The notes under the pieces were generated by a model, which saw only the letters and a program-made list of their open reading frames with translations, searched no databases and was not told where the DNA came from. A program made the position numbers and the translations under genes. Source: Bacteroidota bacterium (lineage in GTDB: Bacteria > Bacteroidota > Bacteroidia > Bacteroidales > F082). Taken from it: a DNA stretch of 64,000 nucleotides. Positions 18,107 through 27,936 of the stretch are shown one piece after another; position 1 is the stretch's first letter; every line of letters begins with the position of its first letter. The stretch lies in assembly GCA_018830105.1 (NCBI GenBank), contig JAHJTC010000016.1, forward strand, positions 186,001 through 250,000. The letters run 5' to 3'.

Positions 18107-19258
18107 TTAATTAATGGCTGTGGGGGCTTTCTGTTTCAATAATTTAATCATCTTCAGGCTGATATCCATGAAAATTAATGGGCCAAAGCCATTCCGTTCG
18201 ATTTGCCGAATTCCTTCTTCCATCAGTTGGCTCATCTGAAGTAAATTGGCAGGGTTTACGAAGGGAGCAAATTTTTCGTTAAAGGACTTTTCTTCGGAGG
18301 GTAACCTCACCAAATCAACAAGTTGATTATTGAACAGCAAAGCATTTCTGAACACCTGCAAGCCATAGGCCAGCAAGGTTTTTTGTTTTTCGCGTCCCAG
18401 TGGTCTCAATTTATCTACAAAGTCTATCAGCTCGGTAACGGATACCTTAAAGCATAAGCGCATCCATTGCTGAAAAGTCTGAAAATTATATTTTTCCTCT
18501 TCCGCATTTTCAAAGAAATGCAGCGCTAAAGGCCAGTCTCCGTCGGCCATCATCACTGCATCGTGGGCATCAGCTTCGCGACAGTTGTGCTTGTCGCACA
18601 ATTCCCGGAGTAATTCCTGATCGTTTATTTTTGGCACTTTTACCTTGTAGGTGCGCGATAATACCGTTGGTAAAATCTGATCCTGCTGCTCAGCAAGTAG
18701 CAAAAACAGGGTTTTGGCAGGAGGTTCTTCCAGTAGTTTGAGTAGCTTGTTGGCTGCTTGTGCATTAAGCTTTTCGGCCATCCAGATAATCATCACCTTA
18801 TACTCTGCCTCATAGGATTTTAAACTCAAATTGCGCAAAATGGTAGCCGCATCGCGAATAAAAATAGTTCCCTGTTTTTTTTCAACATCCAGGTGTTCGT
18901 ACCAGGCTTGCAAATTGCCATAGGCTTTAGTAGCTGTAACAAATCCCCGCCAATCATCAATAAAAAGAGCCGATTCAGGATCTTTTTTAACCTTTTTATT
19001 GGTCGTTGTCGGGAAGATAAAATGTAGATCGGGATGCGTAAGTTTACTTATTTTAAGGCAGGAAGGACAAACGCCACAGCTATCATTTTCAGTGCGCTGA
19101 CCACAGTTGATATATTGGGCATAGGCCAGAGCCAAAGCCAGACTTCCACTGCCTGAACTACCCAAAAACAGCTGGGCATGACTTACCCTATGGTTTCTAA
19201 CCGACTGTATAAGATTTTGTTTGACAGCCTGTTGGCCAATTACCTGAGAAAATTGCAT
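18107..19258 (-). CDS. holB: DNA polymerase III subunit delta'
   Basis: A 383-residue AAA+ clamp-loader subunit starting MQFSQVIGQQAVKQNLIQSV, the classic delta' opening. It has a four-Cys zinc finger CGxxxxxxxCGVCPSC at about 53-68 and the sensor-type LLKLLEEPPAKTLFLLL segment. The P-loop is degenerate (GSSGSGSLALA, without the GKT/S lysine), as expected for delta', which does not hydrolyse ATP. It loads the sliding clamp together with tau/gamma and delta. It is the promoter-proximal gene of the series leading to ricT. Confidence 0.93.
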   Translation of the reverse strand: MQFSQVIGQQAVKQNLIQSVRNHRVSHAQLFLGSSGSGSLALALAYAQYINCGQRTENDSCGVCPSCLKISKLTHPDLHFIFPTTTNKKVKKDPESALFIDDWRGFVTATKAYGNLQAWYEHLDVEKKQGTIFIRDAATILRNLSLKSYEAEYKVMIIWMAEKLNAQAANKLLKLLEEPPAKTLFLLLAEQQDQILPTVLSRTYKVKVPKINDQELLRELCDKHNCREADAHDAVMMADGDWPLALHFFENAEEEKYNFQTFQQWMRLCFKVSVTELIDFVDKLRPLGREKQKTLLAYGLQVFRNALLFNNQLVDLVRLPSEEKSFNEKFAPFVNPANLLQMSQLMEEGIRQIERNGFGPLIFMDISLKMIKLLKQKAPTAIN

Positions 19259-19345
19259 AGCGCTGGCGTTTAAGCTTCAAAAGTACATGAAATTTTGTCA
19301 TTGAAGGACGTTAAACGGCGCATAAATGCCATTTTATTGAGGGTA

Positions 19346-19789
19346 TTATTGGACGGGCTTGTCGGGCATGGCTTCTTCTTCGGCCACTTTTGATTTGAGT
19401 TTTAGCAGCTTCATCAGGAATTTATTTGCTGCAATCGATTGGGATTCCCAAACTACTTTTACGAAATATTGCGAGGAGTAAAGACTAAGATAGCCTTCGT
19501 TCTTGAAGATAGAAAGATTGCGATAGGGCACAATCCACCCATAAGTTTCCAGCCTTGATCGAAAAGCCAGAATTATACCTCCCGGACGGAGCTCGATATG
19601 ACATTGCCATCTGCGATTATCCACTGCCAGTAAGGCTTCAATAGCTGCATTGGCACGGATCAGTTTGAATTTTGGCGATCCTATTCCATTCATTTTAAAT
19701 CGTTCGTACCATGAAAATGCAGGACCCACGAGTTTCTCAACCTCCCTCTTCAGCGCTTTGTCGTTGTAACTTATATTTTTGAGTATCAT
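19346..19789 (-). CDS. Conserved-looking hypothetical protein
   Basis: This 147-residue protein is soluble, with no signal peptide. It alternates charged helices (NDKALKREVEKLVGPAFSW) with a strand-rich middle (WQCHIELRPGGIILAFRSR, YGWIVPYRNLSIFKNEGYL) and ends in a Lys/Glu-rich tail. The pattern resembles PH-like folds, but I do not recognise a family. Codon use looks like the neighbouring genes. It lies upstream of holB on the same strand, 87 bases away, and could be co-transcribed. Confidence 0.55.
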   Translation of the reverse strand: MILKNISYNDKALKREVEKLVGPAFSWYERFKMNGIGSPKFKLIRANAAIEALLAVDNRRWQCHIELRPGGIILAFRSRLETYGWIVPYRNLSIFKNEGYLSLYSSQYFVKVVWESQSIAANKFLMKLLKLKSKVAEEEAMPDKPVQ

Positions 19790-20008
19790 TTAGTTTTAAA
19801 CAGTTTTTTTTGAGAACAATCTTCAAAAAGATGAAAGACATCTTGTTCCTCAATCATCAAACAGTTAATGAGGTGCATTGTTGAAGCGCCATGAAAAATT
19901 CTACTGATTTTTTGAGATTTCCCAGCGTATTGGCTAAAAAAACCGAAGCCATAATGCGTCGAGGAACATCCATGGGAATTTCCTATTTTTGTTGATAAAA
20001 TTTTAGCA

Positions 20009-20827
20009 ATGCTTAAGAGAACATGGTTTGTTTTATTGCTTATATTAACGATGAGTTCCTGCGACAAGGTATTTGAATTTTCCCTTTATTCAGCCTATGT
20101 TTCATCTGACAGAAGAAATACCACAGCGAAAAATCTGGAACAGCTGTATGCTGAACCGGCAAGCACCACATTTGAGCCTTTTCGTTTTGCTTTAGTTTCT
20201 GATAATCATTTGTTTTACGACGAGTTGTCTGAAGCTATCGAGCATATCAATGCCAATTCGGGTGCTGATTTTGTGATCCATGGCGGCGATATGACAGATG
20301 GTGGGCTTATTAAAGAGTTTGATTTATTTCAGGATGTAATGAAAAAGCTGGAAGTGCCATATTTTACGGTAATTGGCAATCATGATTTGCTGGCAAATGG
20401 TCAGTCTGTTTACACCGATATGTTTGGTGAAGAGAACTATAGTTTTGGATATAGGGAATGTAAGTTTATTTTTTTTAATAATGTGGTTTGGGAACTCAAC
20501 TATACCGAGCCTGATTTTCGCTGGCTCAGAAACGAATTACTTGATAGTGATCAGTATCAGCATGTATTCGTTATTGCACATATTCCACCCTGGACAGATC
20601 AGTTTTTTCTTTCCTATTTTTACGTTTATAGCCTTTTAATGAATGATTACAATGTGAGTTTATCTATTCACGGACACCATCACAGCCCATATGAATATTC
20701 TAACGACAGCTTACCTGCCGAACTGCGTATCATGCCTAACCTGGTGATTGGTGCGCCACAGAAAGGTGTTTACCGCCTGGTAGATGTAACGCCTGATAGT
20801 GTTATGTTCCAAACCATAAAATTTTAG
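20009..20827 (+). CDS. Metallophosphoesterase lipoprotein
   Basis: The 272-residue protein opens with a lipoprotein signal peptide (MLKRTWFVLLLILTMSSC, lipobox MSSC). It carries the calcineurin-like metal-binding motifs in order: SDNHL, GGDMTDGG, GNHDLL, AHIPP and GHHH. Such enzymes hydrolyse phosphomono- or diesters with two metal ions; the substrate is unknown. It is predicted to sit in the periplasm or on the outer membrane. A short AT-rich gap of three bases separates it from the following outer-membrane-type gene, so they likely form an operon. Confidence 0.85.
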   Translation: MLKRTWFVLLLILTMSSCDKVFEFSLYSAYVSSDRRNTTAKNLEQLYAEPASTTFEPFRFALVSDNHLFYDELSEAIEHINANSGADFVIHGGDMTDGGLIKEFDLFQDVMKKLEVPYFTVIGNHDLLANGQSVYTDMFGEENYSFGYRECKFIFFNNVVWELNYTEPDFRWLRNELLDSDQYQHVFVIAHIPPWTDQFFLSYFYVYSLLMNDYNVSLSIHGHHHSPYEYSNDSLPAELRIMPNLVIGAPQKGVYRLVDVTPDSVMFQTIKF

Positions 20828-20830
20828 TAT

Positions 20831-21439
20831 ATGGTTAAGGTTTTGAAAGCTGTTTTGTTATTTTTATTTGGATTTGCAATGCTGGAAGTTTTAGCTCAAG
20901 AAGATTTTTCTGTCAAGAAAAGAGGTATTGTTCCGGATTATTTAAACATGCAATTTGCCGGTAATATTGGTTCAGGTTCAATTGGAGCAGGATATTATTT
21001 AAACCCATCGCGAACCTTGTTTTTTGATGCTGTTTATGGCTATTCACCGGCTTTTCGTTCAGGTCGTGCTATACATAATATAGTAGTGCGGTTAGTTGCA
21101 AAACCGTATAGTTTGAACTTGAAAAAGCAATATAGTCTAAAGCCTTTATTGAGTATTGCTGTAAGTAAACAAATTGCAGATGATGACCGTACTTTTAGCC
21201 GATTGCCGAAGAATTTTCCCGAAGGCTATTATGCTCCCAACGCATTTCGATTGCATTTTGATTTAGGACTGGCTTTGCGCAAAGACATAGATAAATCTGG
21301 AATTATTAAGGCCGTTGAATTTTATGCCAATACAACGACCAACGAAATGTATGTTACCTATTTCATACGCTCTCAATCGGTAAATTTAGGAGATATTTTT
21401 AGTCTCACATTGGGTTTTAACCTGTATTTGTTTGAATAA
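20831..21439 (+). CDS. Exported, probable outer-membrane beta-barrel protein
   Basis: The protein has 202 residues and a signal peptide MVKVLKAVLLFLFGFAMLEVLAQ. The mature part shows alternating strands with turn-rich glycines (NMQFAGNIGSGSIGAGYYL, LHFDLGLALRKDI) and ends with an aromatic residue followed by a short tail (GFNLYLFE). That pattern is typical of small outer-membrane barrels. I do not recognise a named family. It immediately follows the metallophosphoesterase gene on the same strand. Confidence 0.6.
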   Translation: MVKVLKAVLLFLFGFAMLEVLAQEDFSVKKRGIVPDYLNMQFAGNIGSGSIGAGYYLNPSRTLFFDAVYGYSPAFRSGRAIHNIVVRLVAKPYSLNLKKQYSLKPLLSIAVSKQIADDDRTFSRLPKNFPEGYYAPNAFRLHFDLGLALRKDIDKSGIIKAVEFYANTTTNEMYVTYFIRSQSVNLGDIFSLTLGFNLYLFE

Positions 21440-21464
21440 AAAAAAGCCGGCTCTCACCGGCTTT
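21437..21464 (-). terminator. Terminator of the sdhCAB operon
   Basis: AAAGCCGG (21443-21450) and CCGGCTTT (21457-21464) form a stem around a 6-base loop. Read on the minus strand the stem is followed by a run of T, so it ends the sdh/frd transcript arriving from 21483; it may work for the convergent gene too. Confidence 0.85.
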
Positions 21465-21482
21465 GACAATAGCTTTAGCTAG

Positions 21483-22238
21483 CTATTTTGTTTTTTCGCT
21501 AACCACTTTCGACGACAGAAACTCTCTGTTCATTCTGGCGATATGTGAAACAGAAATTTCTTTAGGACATTCAGCTTCGCAGGCGTAAGTGTTGGTGCAA
21601 TTACCAAATCCCAACTCATCCATTTTAGCTACCATATTCTGAACACGTTCGCGTGCTTCTACTTTGCCCTGGGGCAACACGGCAAACTGCGATACTTTGG
21701 CAGAGACAAACAACATGGCACTGGCGTTTTTACATGCAGCAACACAAGCGCCACATCCTATACAGGAAGCTGCGTCCATGGCAGTGTCAGCATCGCGTTT
21801 GGGTATCGGTATCGCGTTGGCATCGGGAACACCGCCGGTATTGATGGATACATAACCACCTGCCCTGATGATCTCGTCAAAAGCTGTGCGATCTACCATT
21901 AAATCTTTGATAACCGGGAAAGGTCTGGCACGCCAGGGTTCTATTACAATGGTTTCGCCATCTTTAAAACGCCTCATATGCATCTGACAGGTTGTGATTC
22001 CCTTGTCGGGGCCATGAGGACGTCCATTAATATATAAGCTGCAAGCGCCACAGATTCCTTCGCGACAATCGTGATCAAAAGCAACAGGATCTTCGCCTTC
22101 TATCACCAGGCGCTCATTGAGTATATCTAACATTTCCAAAAAGGAAGCATCGGCTGAGATATTCTGAACCTGGTAATCGACAAATCTACCCTTTTGACTG
22201 GCATCAGGCTGTCGCCAGATTTTTAATGTTAAATCCAT
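21483..22238 (-). CDS. sdhB: Succinate dehydrogenase/fumarate reductase iron-sulfur subunit
   Basis: The 251-residue subunit carries the three Fe-S clusters that pass electrons between the flavin and the quinone site. The [2Fe-2S] ligands are in [15 protein letters not shown], the [4Fe-4S] ligands in [13 protein letters not shown], and the [3Fe-4S] ligands in the [15 protein letters not shown] region. It is the last gene of a C-A-B operon. The 33-base gap to the flavoprotein gene and the terminator after it support one transcript. Direction of the reaction (succinate oxidation or fumarate reduction) cannot be told from sequence. Confidence 0.95.
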   Translation of the reverse strand: MDLTLKIWRQPDASQKGRFVDYQVQNISADASFLEMLDILNERLVIEGEDPVAFDHDCREGICGACSLYINGRPHGPDKGITTCQMHMRRFKDGETIVIEPWRARPFPVIKDLMVDRTAFDEIIRAGGYVSINTGGVPDANAIPIPKRDADTAMDAASCIGCGACVAACKNASAMLFVSAKVSQFAVLPQGKVEARERVQNMVAKMDELGFGNCTNTYACEAECPKEISVSHIARMNREFLSSKVVSEKTK

Positions 22239-22271
22239 ATTCTCAGGTTTTTATTGTGAAAAGTCAATGTC

Positions 22272-24212
22272 TTATTTATAGTTACGTTGTTTTACTTCGA
22301 TAAATTCAAACTCAAGTGGTTCTTTATTCAGCTTGGGTTCCTTATTTTCGCCGGTATATTCCCATGCTGCCACAAAATTGAATTTTTTATCATCGCGCAG
22401 GGCCTCACCTTCTTCGGTTTGGTATTCTTCACGGAAATGACCACCACAGCTTTCTTCGCGAATAAGCGCATCGCGTGCCATGAGTTCGCCCAGCTCCATA
22501 TAGTCGGCCACCCGGATGGCTTTTTCCAGCTCGGGATTTACCATTTCGTTATTTCCGGGAACTTTGACATTTTTCCAGAATTCTACACGCAATTCCTGAA
22601 TTTGTTCGATGGCCTTGGTCAGGTTCTCTCCGTTACGTGCCATACCAACGAAATCCCACATGATTAATCCCAAACGGCGGTGGAAACTGTCAACGGTTTC
22701 TGTTCCTTTCACCGAAAAAAGCTTGTCGATTGTTGCGCGGGCTTCTTTTTCGGCTTTTTCAAATTCGGGCAAATCAGTATCGATGCGCGACACTCCGATT
22801 TGATCGGCCAGGTAGTTTTGTACCGTATAGGGCAACACAAAATAACCATCCGAAAGCCCTTGCATTAAAGCCGAAGCACCTAATCTATTTGCTCCATGAT
22901 CGGAGAAATTAGCTTCGCCTGCGGCAAATAAACCCGGAATAGTCGTTTGAAGTTCATAATCAACCCAAATGCCTCCCATGGTATAATGCACGGCAGGATA
23001 AATCATCATAGGTGTTTCATAAGGATTTTCGTCGACGATCTTTTCATACATCTGAAAAAGATTGCCATAACGGGCTTCGATCACATGTTTGCCCAATCTG
23101 TTAATCGCGTCTTTGAAGTCGAGATACACGGCCAGACCTGTTGATCCTACACCAAATCCGGCATCGCAGCGTTCTTTGGCGGCACGTGAAGCCACATCGC
23201 GTGGAACCAGGTTTCCAAAAGCAGGATAGCGTCTTTCGAGGTAATAATCGCGACGATCTTCGGCTATTGCTGTGGGTTTGATGGTTCCTTTCTGAATTTT
23301 TTCAGCATCCTCTTTAAATTTTGGCACCCAGATACGGCCATCGTTGCGCAAACTTTCACTCATCAGGGTGAGTTTACTCTGATAATCTCCATGCACCGGA
23401 ATGCAGGTCGGGTGAATCTGTGTAAAGGAGGGATTGCCAAAGAAAGCACCTTTTTTATACACTTTCCAAGCCGCACTTCCGTTGGATGCCATGGCATTTG
23501 TGGAAAGGAAAAACACGTTTCCGTATCCTCCGGTGGCAAGCACAACGGCATGAGCCGAATGACGCTCAATTTTTCCGCTGATAAGATCCCTGACGATAAT
23601 TCCCCTGGCGCGTCCATCAACAATCACCAGTTCGAGCATCTCGCGCCGGGTAAACATTTTTACACTGCCTTTGGCAATTTCTTTGCTCAGTGCGCTGTAA
23701 GCGCCCAATAACAGCTGCTGTCCGGTTTGGCCACGGGCATAAAAAGTGCGCGAAACCTGCGCGCCACCAAATGATCTGTTGTCGAGCAATCCGCCATATT
23801 CGCGTGCAAAAGGCACACCTTGTGCTACACACTGATCAATAATATTGTTACTCACTTCGGCCAGACGATATACGTTGGCTTCGCGGGCCCGGTAGTCGCC
23901 ACCTTTTATAGTATCGTAAAACAAGCGATAGATACTGTCGCCATCGTTGGTATAGTTTTTTGCGGCATTAATTCCTCCCTGGGCAGCAATGCTATGCGCG
24001 CGGCGAGGGCTGTCGTGGATTCCAAAAACCTTTACGTTGAATCCCAGTTCACCAAAACTGGCAGCGGCTGAAGCGCCGGCAAGGCCTGTCCCTACAACAA
24101 TAATATCCAATTTCCGCTTGTTGGAAGGGTTTACCAGATTTTGATGTGCTTTATAATTTGTCCATTTTAAGTCAAGTGGACCCTGTGGTATTTTTGCTGC
24201 TAATTTGTCCAT
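22272..24212 (-). CDS. sdhA: Succinate dehydrogenase/fumarate reductase flavoprotein subunit
   Basis: At 646 residues this matches the flavoprotein of the Wolinella/Bacteroides quinol:fumarate reductase type. Seen are the dinucleotide-binding [17 protein letters not shown] near residue 41, the [13 protein letters not shown] motif whose His covalently binds FAD, and the substrate-site HPTCIPVHG and [14 protein letters not shown] segments. It lies between the cytochrome and iron-sulfur genes with gaps of 12 and 33 bases. In anaerobic Bacteroidota this complex serves as fumarate reductase (frdA); sdhA is used here only as a neutral symbol. Confidence 0.95.
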   Translation of the reverse strand: MDKLAAKIPQGPLDLKWTNYKAHQNLVNPSNKRKLDIIVVGTGLAGASAAASFGELGFNVKVFGIHDSPRRAHSIAAQGGINAAKNYTNDGDSIYRLFYDTIKGGDYRAREANVYRLAEVSNNIIDQCVAQGVPFAREYGGLLDNRSFGGAQVSRTFYARGQTGQQLLLGAYSALSKEIAKGSVKMFTRREMLELVIVDGRARGIIVRDLISGKIERHSAHAVVLATGGYGNVFFLSTNAMASNGSAAWKVYKKGAFFGNPSFTQIHPTCIPVHGDYQSKLTLMSESLRNDGRIWVPKFKEDAEKIQKGTIKPTAIAEDRRDYYLERRYPAFGNLVPRDVASRAAKERCDAGFGVGSTGLAVYLDFKDAINRLGKHVIEARYGNLFQMYEKIVDENPYETPMMIYPAVHYTMGGIWVDYELQTTIPGLFAAGEANFSDHGANRLGASALMQGLSDGYFVLPYTVQNYLADQIGVSRIDTDLPEFEKAEKEARATIDKLFSVKGTETVDSFHRRLGLIMWDFVGMARNGENLTKAIEQIQELRVEFWKNVKVPGNNEMVNPELEKAIRVADYMELGELMARDALIREESCGGHFREEYQTEEGEALRDDKKFNFVAAWEYTGENKEPKLNKEPLEFEFIEVKQRNYK

Positions 24213-24224
24213 ATCTTATTTTGC

Positions 24225-24896
24225 TTAAGAGAAGTAAATGACCAGTGGAATTGTAATAAATCCAAGCGTAAGGGCAATGGAAAAAATGGTGCCAAAGGCC
24301 TTGATGAAAGGCGTGTAGCGCGAATGATTAAGTCCTAACGACTGAAAAGCCGACTGGAATCCATGATCCAGATGAAAGCCCAGTAGCAGAATTGAAATCA
24401 CATAAAAAATGACATAACCTCCATCTTCAAAAAGCTTCACAATAAGCAGTCCCAAGTCTTCGTAAGTGCCCGAAGCATAGGTTATGGGCTCAATATGACC
24501 AAACTTTGCCTTGATAAAGAAATTAACAAAGTGTATGATCAGGAAAATGAAAATGATGGCTCCCGTATGGATCATGAACTTTGAAAAATAGGAAAGCTCA
24601 CTAAACCCTTTCTTTTCATAACGTATTGGCCTGGCTACCCAATTTTGTATTTGCAGTATCAATCCCAGTATGATATGCAGGATAAAGCCAAAGAACAAGA
24701 CATACTGAAATACCTGAATTAGTGCATTGGTAGCCATAAAATGAGCCGCCTGATTGAATAATTCCCGACTGTCATCAAACAAGATTAACAAATTGATGAT
24801 GAGGTGTACTACCAAAAAGCTGGTCAGGAATAATCCAGCCAGCGACATCACGATTTTTTTGGCAATAGATGAATAAGAAAATGCTGATTTGCTCAT
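24225..24896 (-). CDS. sdhC: Succinate dehydrogenase/fumarate reductase cytochrome b subunit
   Basis: A 223-residue membrane anchor with five hydrophobic helices, typical of the single-subunit di-haem type B anchors. Candidate haem-ligand histidines are in FLVVHLIINL, GFILHIILG, MIHTGAIIF, IIHFVNFF and FHLDHGFQS. It transfers electrons between quinone and the iron-sulfur subunit in the cytoplasmic membrane. It is the first gene of the operon and its upstream region is shared with the divergent aminopeptidase gene. Confidence 0.93.
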   Translation of the reverse strand: MSKSAFSYSSIAKKIVMSLAGLFLTSFLVVHLIINLLILFDDSRELFNQAAHFMATNALIQVFQYVLFFGFILHIILGLILQIQNWVARPIRYEKKGFSELSYFSKFMIHTGAIIFIFLIIHFVNFFIKAKFGHIEPITYASGTYEDLGLLIVKLFEDGGYVIFYVISILLLGFHLDHGFQSAFQSLGLNHSRYTPFIKAFGTIFSIALTLGFITIPLVIYFS

Positions 24897-24980
24897 AATG
24901 CTTTGTTTGGTTGAGAAACAAATGAACTTTCCAGTTGATTGAATAACTAATAAAAAATTATCTTTGTGCTAAAGAGATAA

Positions 24981-25000
24981 CAAATGTAAAGATATATTTG
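24981..25000. promoter_or_regulatory. Back-to-back candidate -7 elements, sdhC and aminopeptidase
   Basis: On the minus strand TACATTTG (24988-24981) and on the plus strand TATATTTG (24993-25000) both match TAnnTTTG. They point to the divergent sdhC and aminopeptidase P genes respectively. Neither has a TTG at the ideal distance, so the match is partial. Confidence 0.35.
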
Positions 25001-25063
25001 ACTTATTAGATATGAATTTTTTTGAATCTTTTAATTTAGACAGATTCTAATTTAATCACCTTT

Positions 25064-26371
25064 ATGCCAAAATACAGTATTTCTCCCGAGTTTTTTAAGG
25101 AAAACAGAAACAAATTCACAGGTTTGCTACCCCCAAAGAGCATGGCTATTTTCAGGGCGGCCGAGCGCATGCCACGCAATGGCGATCAGTTTTTCCCTTT
25201 TCGACAGCAATCTGATTTTTTCTACCTGAGTGGGATTGATTACGAAAATGCCTTTTTGATTTTGTTTCCCGGATGCCCGGTGAAAGCCTTAGAAGAAGTG
25301 CTTTTTATTGAAGCCTACAATCCTGTGAAAGCGACCTGGGATGGGCATATGCTCAACAATCAGGAAGCCATTGAAATTAGTGGGATAAAAAGCATTAAGT
25401 TTTCCGATCAATTTGAAACCGTTCTGCGCGAATTGATGCACTATGCTGATGCTGTGTATCTTAATCTGAATGAATATCCCAAATTCCAGTCTGATGTAGC
25501 CGATGCACATCAACGACTTGCGCTGGAGCTGAAAAATAAATTTCCATTGCATTCCTATTTAAGAGCAGCGCCACTGCTTGAAGGCTTGCGTGTTTGCAAG
25601 TCGGATCATGAAATATCCCTACTCAGCAAAGCCTGCGAAATCACTGGAAAAGCCTTCCAACGCGTTCTTTCATTTGTAAAACCCGACTGTTATGAATATG
25701 AGGTGCAGGCCGAAATAGATCATGAGTTTACCATCAACCGCGCAAATGGCCATGGTTATGCACCCATCGTGGCAGGAGGACTAAATAGCTGTGTTTTGCA
25801 TTATACCGATAACGACAGCCAATTGCATGACGGCGATTTATTGTTGTTTGATTTTGGCGCCGAATATGCCAATTATACAGCGGATATGAGCAGGACAATT
25901 CCTGTGAATGGAAAGTTTTCACAAAGACAGCGGGATTGCTATGAGGCTGTTTTGCGTGTTTTGAAACAAGCCATAAAACTATATGTGCCCGGAAACACCA
26001 TCGATCAGATCAACATGGCGGTGTGGAAAATGATGGAAAAAGAAATGATCGGCCTGGGCTTGTTCACGGCCGAAGCTGTGGAGAAACAACATCCTGAATC
26101 GCCGCTTTATCAAAAATACCTGATGCACGGTGTAGCTCATCATATTGGCCTTGATGTGCACGATGTTGGCCTCAAACACCAGCCTTTAAAGGCCGGAATG
26201 GTTTTGACCTGCGAGCCTGGCATTTATATTAAGGACGAACGTATTGGCATTCGACTTGAGAATGATATTTTGGTAACGGATGCTGAACCACTTGATTTAA
26301 TGGGGTCTATTCCTATTGAAATAGATGAAATAGAAAAAATAATGTCAAACAATTTATATTTAAATCTTTAA
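25064..26371 (+). CDS. pepP: Xaa-Pro aminopeptidase (M24B), first of a tandem pair
   Basis: Aminopeptidase P removes the N-terminal residue ahead of proline using two Mn ions. The 435-residue protein has the N-terminal creatinase-like domain (FRAAERMPRNGDQFFPFRQQ). The catalytic pita-bread fold provides the five ligands: Asp in LLFDFGAEY, Asp in TADMSRT, His in HGVAHHIGLDVHD, Glu in TCEPGIY and Glu in IRLENDILV. No signal peptide is seen, so it is cytoplasmic. A second paralogue begins 10 bases after its stop. Confidence 0.9.
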   Translation: MPKYSISPEFFKENRNKFTGLLPPKSMAIFRAAERMPRNGDQFFPFRQQSDFFYLSGIDYENAFLILFPGCPVKALEEVLFIEAYNPVKATWDGHMLNNQEAIEISGIKSIKFSDQFETVLRELMHYADAVYLNLNEYPKFQSDVADAHQRLALELKNKFPLHSYLRAAPLLEGLRVCKSDHEISLLSKACEITGKAFQRVLSFVKPDCYEYEVQAEIDHEFTINRANGHGYAPIVAGGLNSCVLHYTDNDSQLHDGDLLLFDFGAEYANYTADMSRTIPVNGKFSQRQRDCYEAVLRVLKQAIKLYVPGNTIDQINMAVWKMMEKEMIGLGLFTAEAVEKQHPESPLYQKYLMHGVAHHIGLDVHDVGLKHQPLKAGMVLTCEPGIYIKDERIGIRLENDILVTDAEPLDLMGSIPIEIDEIEKIMSNNLYLNL

Positions 26372-26381
26372 AAACTTAATT

Positions 26382-27803
26382 ATGTTTCCAAAAGAAGTTT
26401 ATGCCGAGAGGCGCCAAAAGCTTAAAAACGAATTGAACTCAGGCATTGCGCTGTTTATGGCCAATCACGAGGCTGCTTTCAATTATCCTGCTAACACTTA
26501 CCATTATCGTCAGGACAGTCATTTTTCTTACTTTTTCGGGCTTAACCACCCTGGCTTTGCCGGAATTATTGATTTCGAAAGTGGTAAAGAAATTCTTTTC
26601 GGTGATGATGTAGAAATCGACGACATCATCTGGATGGGGCCTCAGCCATCTGTTAAAGATCAGGCTGAGCAAGTTGGAATAACAGAAACCAATGCCTTTG
26701 CCAAACTGGAAAGCTATATCAAAAAAGCCCGAGAGGCAGGCCGAAGCATTCATTATTTGCCTCCTTACCGTGGTGCTATGATGATTGCTATTGGTCGTTT
26801 GCTTAACCTGCCTGCGCACGAAGTGAAATCCAACGCCAGCTTGTCGCTGATAAAGGCGGTAGTAAAACTCAAGGAGATTAAATCAGCGTTGGAAATTGCT
26901 GAGATTGAGAAAGCGGTTGATATCGCCTGGCTGATGCATACTACTGCCATGAAAATGGCTAAACCCGGCATTATAGAACAGGAGATTGCAGGTACCATCG
27001 AAGGTATTGCCCTGGCTCATGGCGGTCCGGTTTCGTTTCCGGTTATTCTGAGTGTTGATGGCCAAACACTGCACAATCACAGCCATCATAATAGATTGGA
27101 AGCGGGTCGTATGCTGGTTGTGGATGCCGGAACAGAGACACAAACACTTTATTCGAGTGATATCACGCGTACCATTCCTGTTGGCGGAAAATTTAGCAGC
27201 AGACAAAAAGAGATCTATGAAATCGTGCTCAAAGCCAATATGGACAGTATCGCCGCAATCCGGCCCGATGTTGAGTATCGCGAGATGCATTTAATTGCCG
27301 CCCGAACGATTGCCGAAGGGCTAAAGAATCTTGGGCTGATGAAAGGTGATGTGAATGATGCTGTGGCAGCAGGTGCACATGCCTTGTTTTTCCCGCACGG
27401 CCTTGGCCATATGATGGGAATGGATGTGCATGACCTGGAAGGACTTGGCGAAAATCATGTGGGATATGACGAAGAAACCAAACGCTCCAGCCAGTTTGGG
27501 ACAGCATACCTGCGTCTGGGCAAAAAACTAAAGCCCGGTTTTGTGCTTACCGATGAGCCTGGTATTTATTTTATTCCGGCATTGATTGATAAATTCAGAA
27601 CAGAAGGTCTTTTCAAAGATTTCGTGAATTACGAAAAAGTTGAACAGTACAAGGATTTCGGTGGCATCAGAATAGAAGATGATATACTGGTGACCGAAGA
27701 TGGCTACAGAATTTTGGGAAAACCAATTCCGAAAACGGTTGATGAGGTGGAAGAAACAGCAGCCCAACAGCGCGAATGGTTGAAAATTCCGGGCGTATTT
27801 TAA
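26382..27803 (+). CDS. pepP: Xaa-Pro aminopeptidase (M24B), second of a tandem pair
   Basis: A 473-residue paralogue of the preceding gene, longer because of an insertion between the His and Glu ligands (LEGLGENHVGYDEETKRSS region). The five metal ligands are all present: VVDAGTE, SSDITRT, HGLGHMMGMDVHD, TDEPGIY and IRIEDDILV. It is likely co-transcribed with the first copy. Why two are retained is not shown, but different substrate-length preference is plausible given the insertion. Confidence 0.9.
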   Translation: MFPKEVYAERRQKLKNELNSGIALFMANHEAAFNYPANTYHYRQDSHFSYFFGLNHPGFAGIIDFESGKEILFGDDVEIDDIIWMGPQPSVKDQAEQVGITETNAFAKLESYIKKAREAGRSIHYLPPYRGAMMIAIGRLLNLPAHEVKSNASLSLIKAVVKLKEIKSALEIAEIEKAVDIAWLMHTTAMKMAKPGIIEQEIAGTIEGIALAHGGPVSFPVILSVDGQTLHNHSHHNRLEAGRMLVVDAGTETQTLYSSDITRTIPVGGKFSSRQKEIYEIVLKANMDSIAAIRPDVEYREMHLIAARTIAEGLKNLGLMKGDVNDAVAAGAHALFFPHGLGHMMGMDVHDLEGLGENHVGYDEETKRSSQFGTAYLRLGKKLKPGFVLTDEPGIYFIPALIDKFRTEGLFKDFVNYEKVEQYKDFGGIRIEDDILVTEDGYRILGKPIPKTVDEVEETAAQQREWLKIPGVF

Positions 27804-27936
27804 TTTATTGGGATCAGTTTTTTTGTGAGTCTGGTGGTTTTTATCCACCGGATTCACAAAATATTAAATGATTAGCATTAGACTAACCATCTATGGCCGT
27901 TGTGGGTGAAAAGCACGAGAAGTAAAAGCAATAAAC

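Noticed and set aside
19786..20067. 93-codon minus-strand frame overlapping the metallophosphoesterase start
   Set aside because: It overlaps the signal-peptide coding region of a convincing gene and shows no recognisable features.
27824..27858. 14-base imperfect hairpin after the second aminopeptidase as a terminator
   Set aside because: The stem contains two wobble pairs and no T-run follows on either strand; it may still act as a weak terminator, but this is not supported enough to list.
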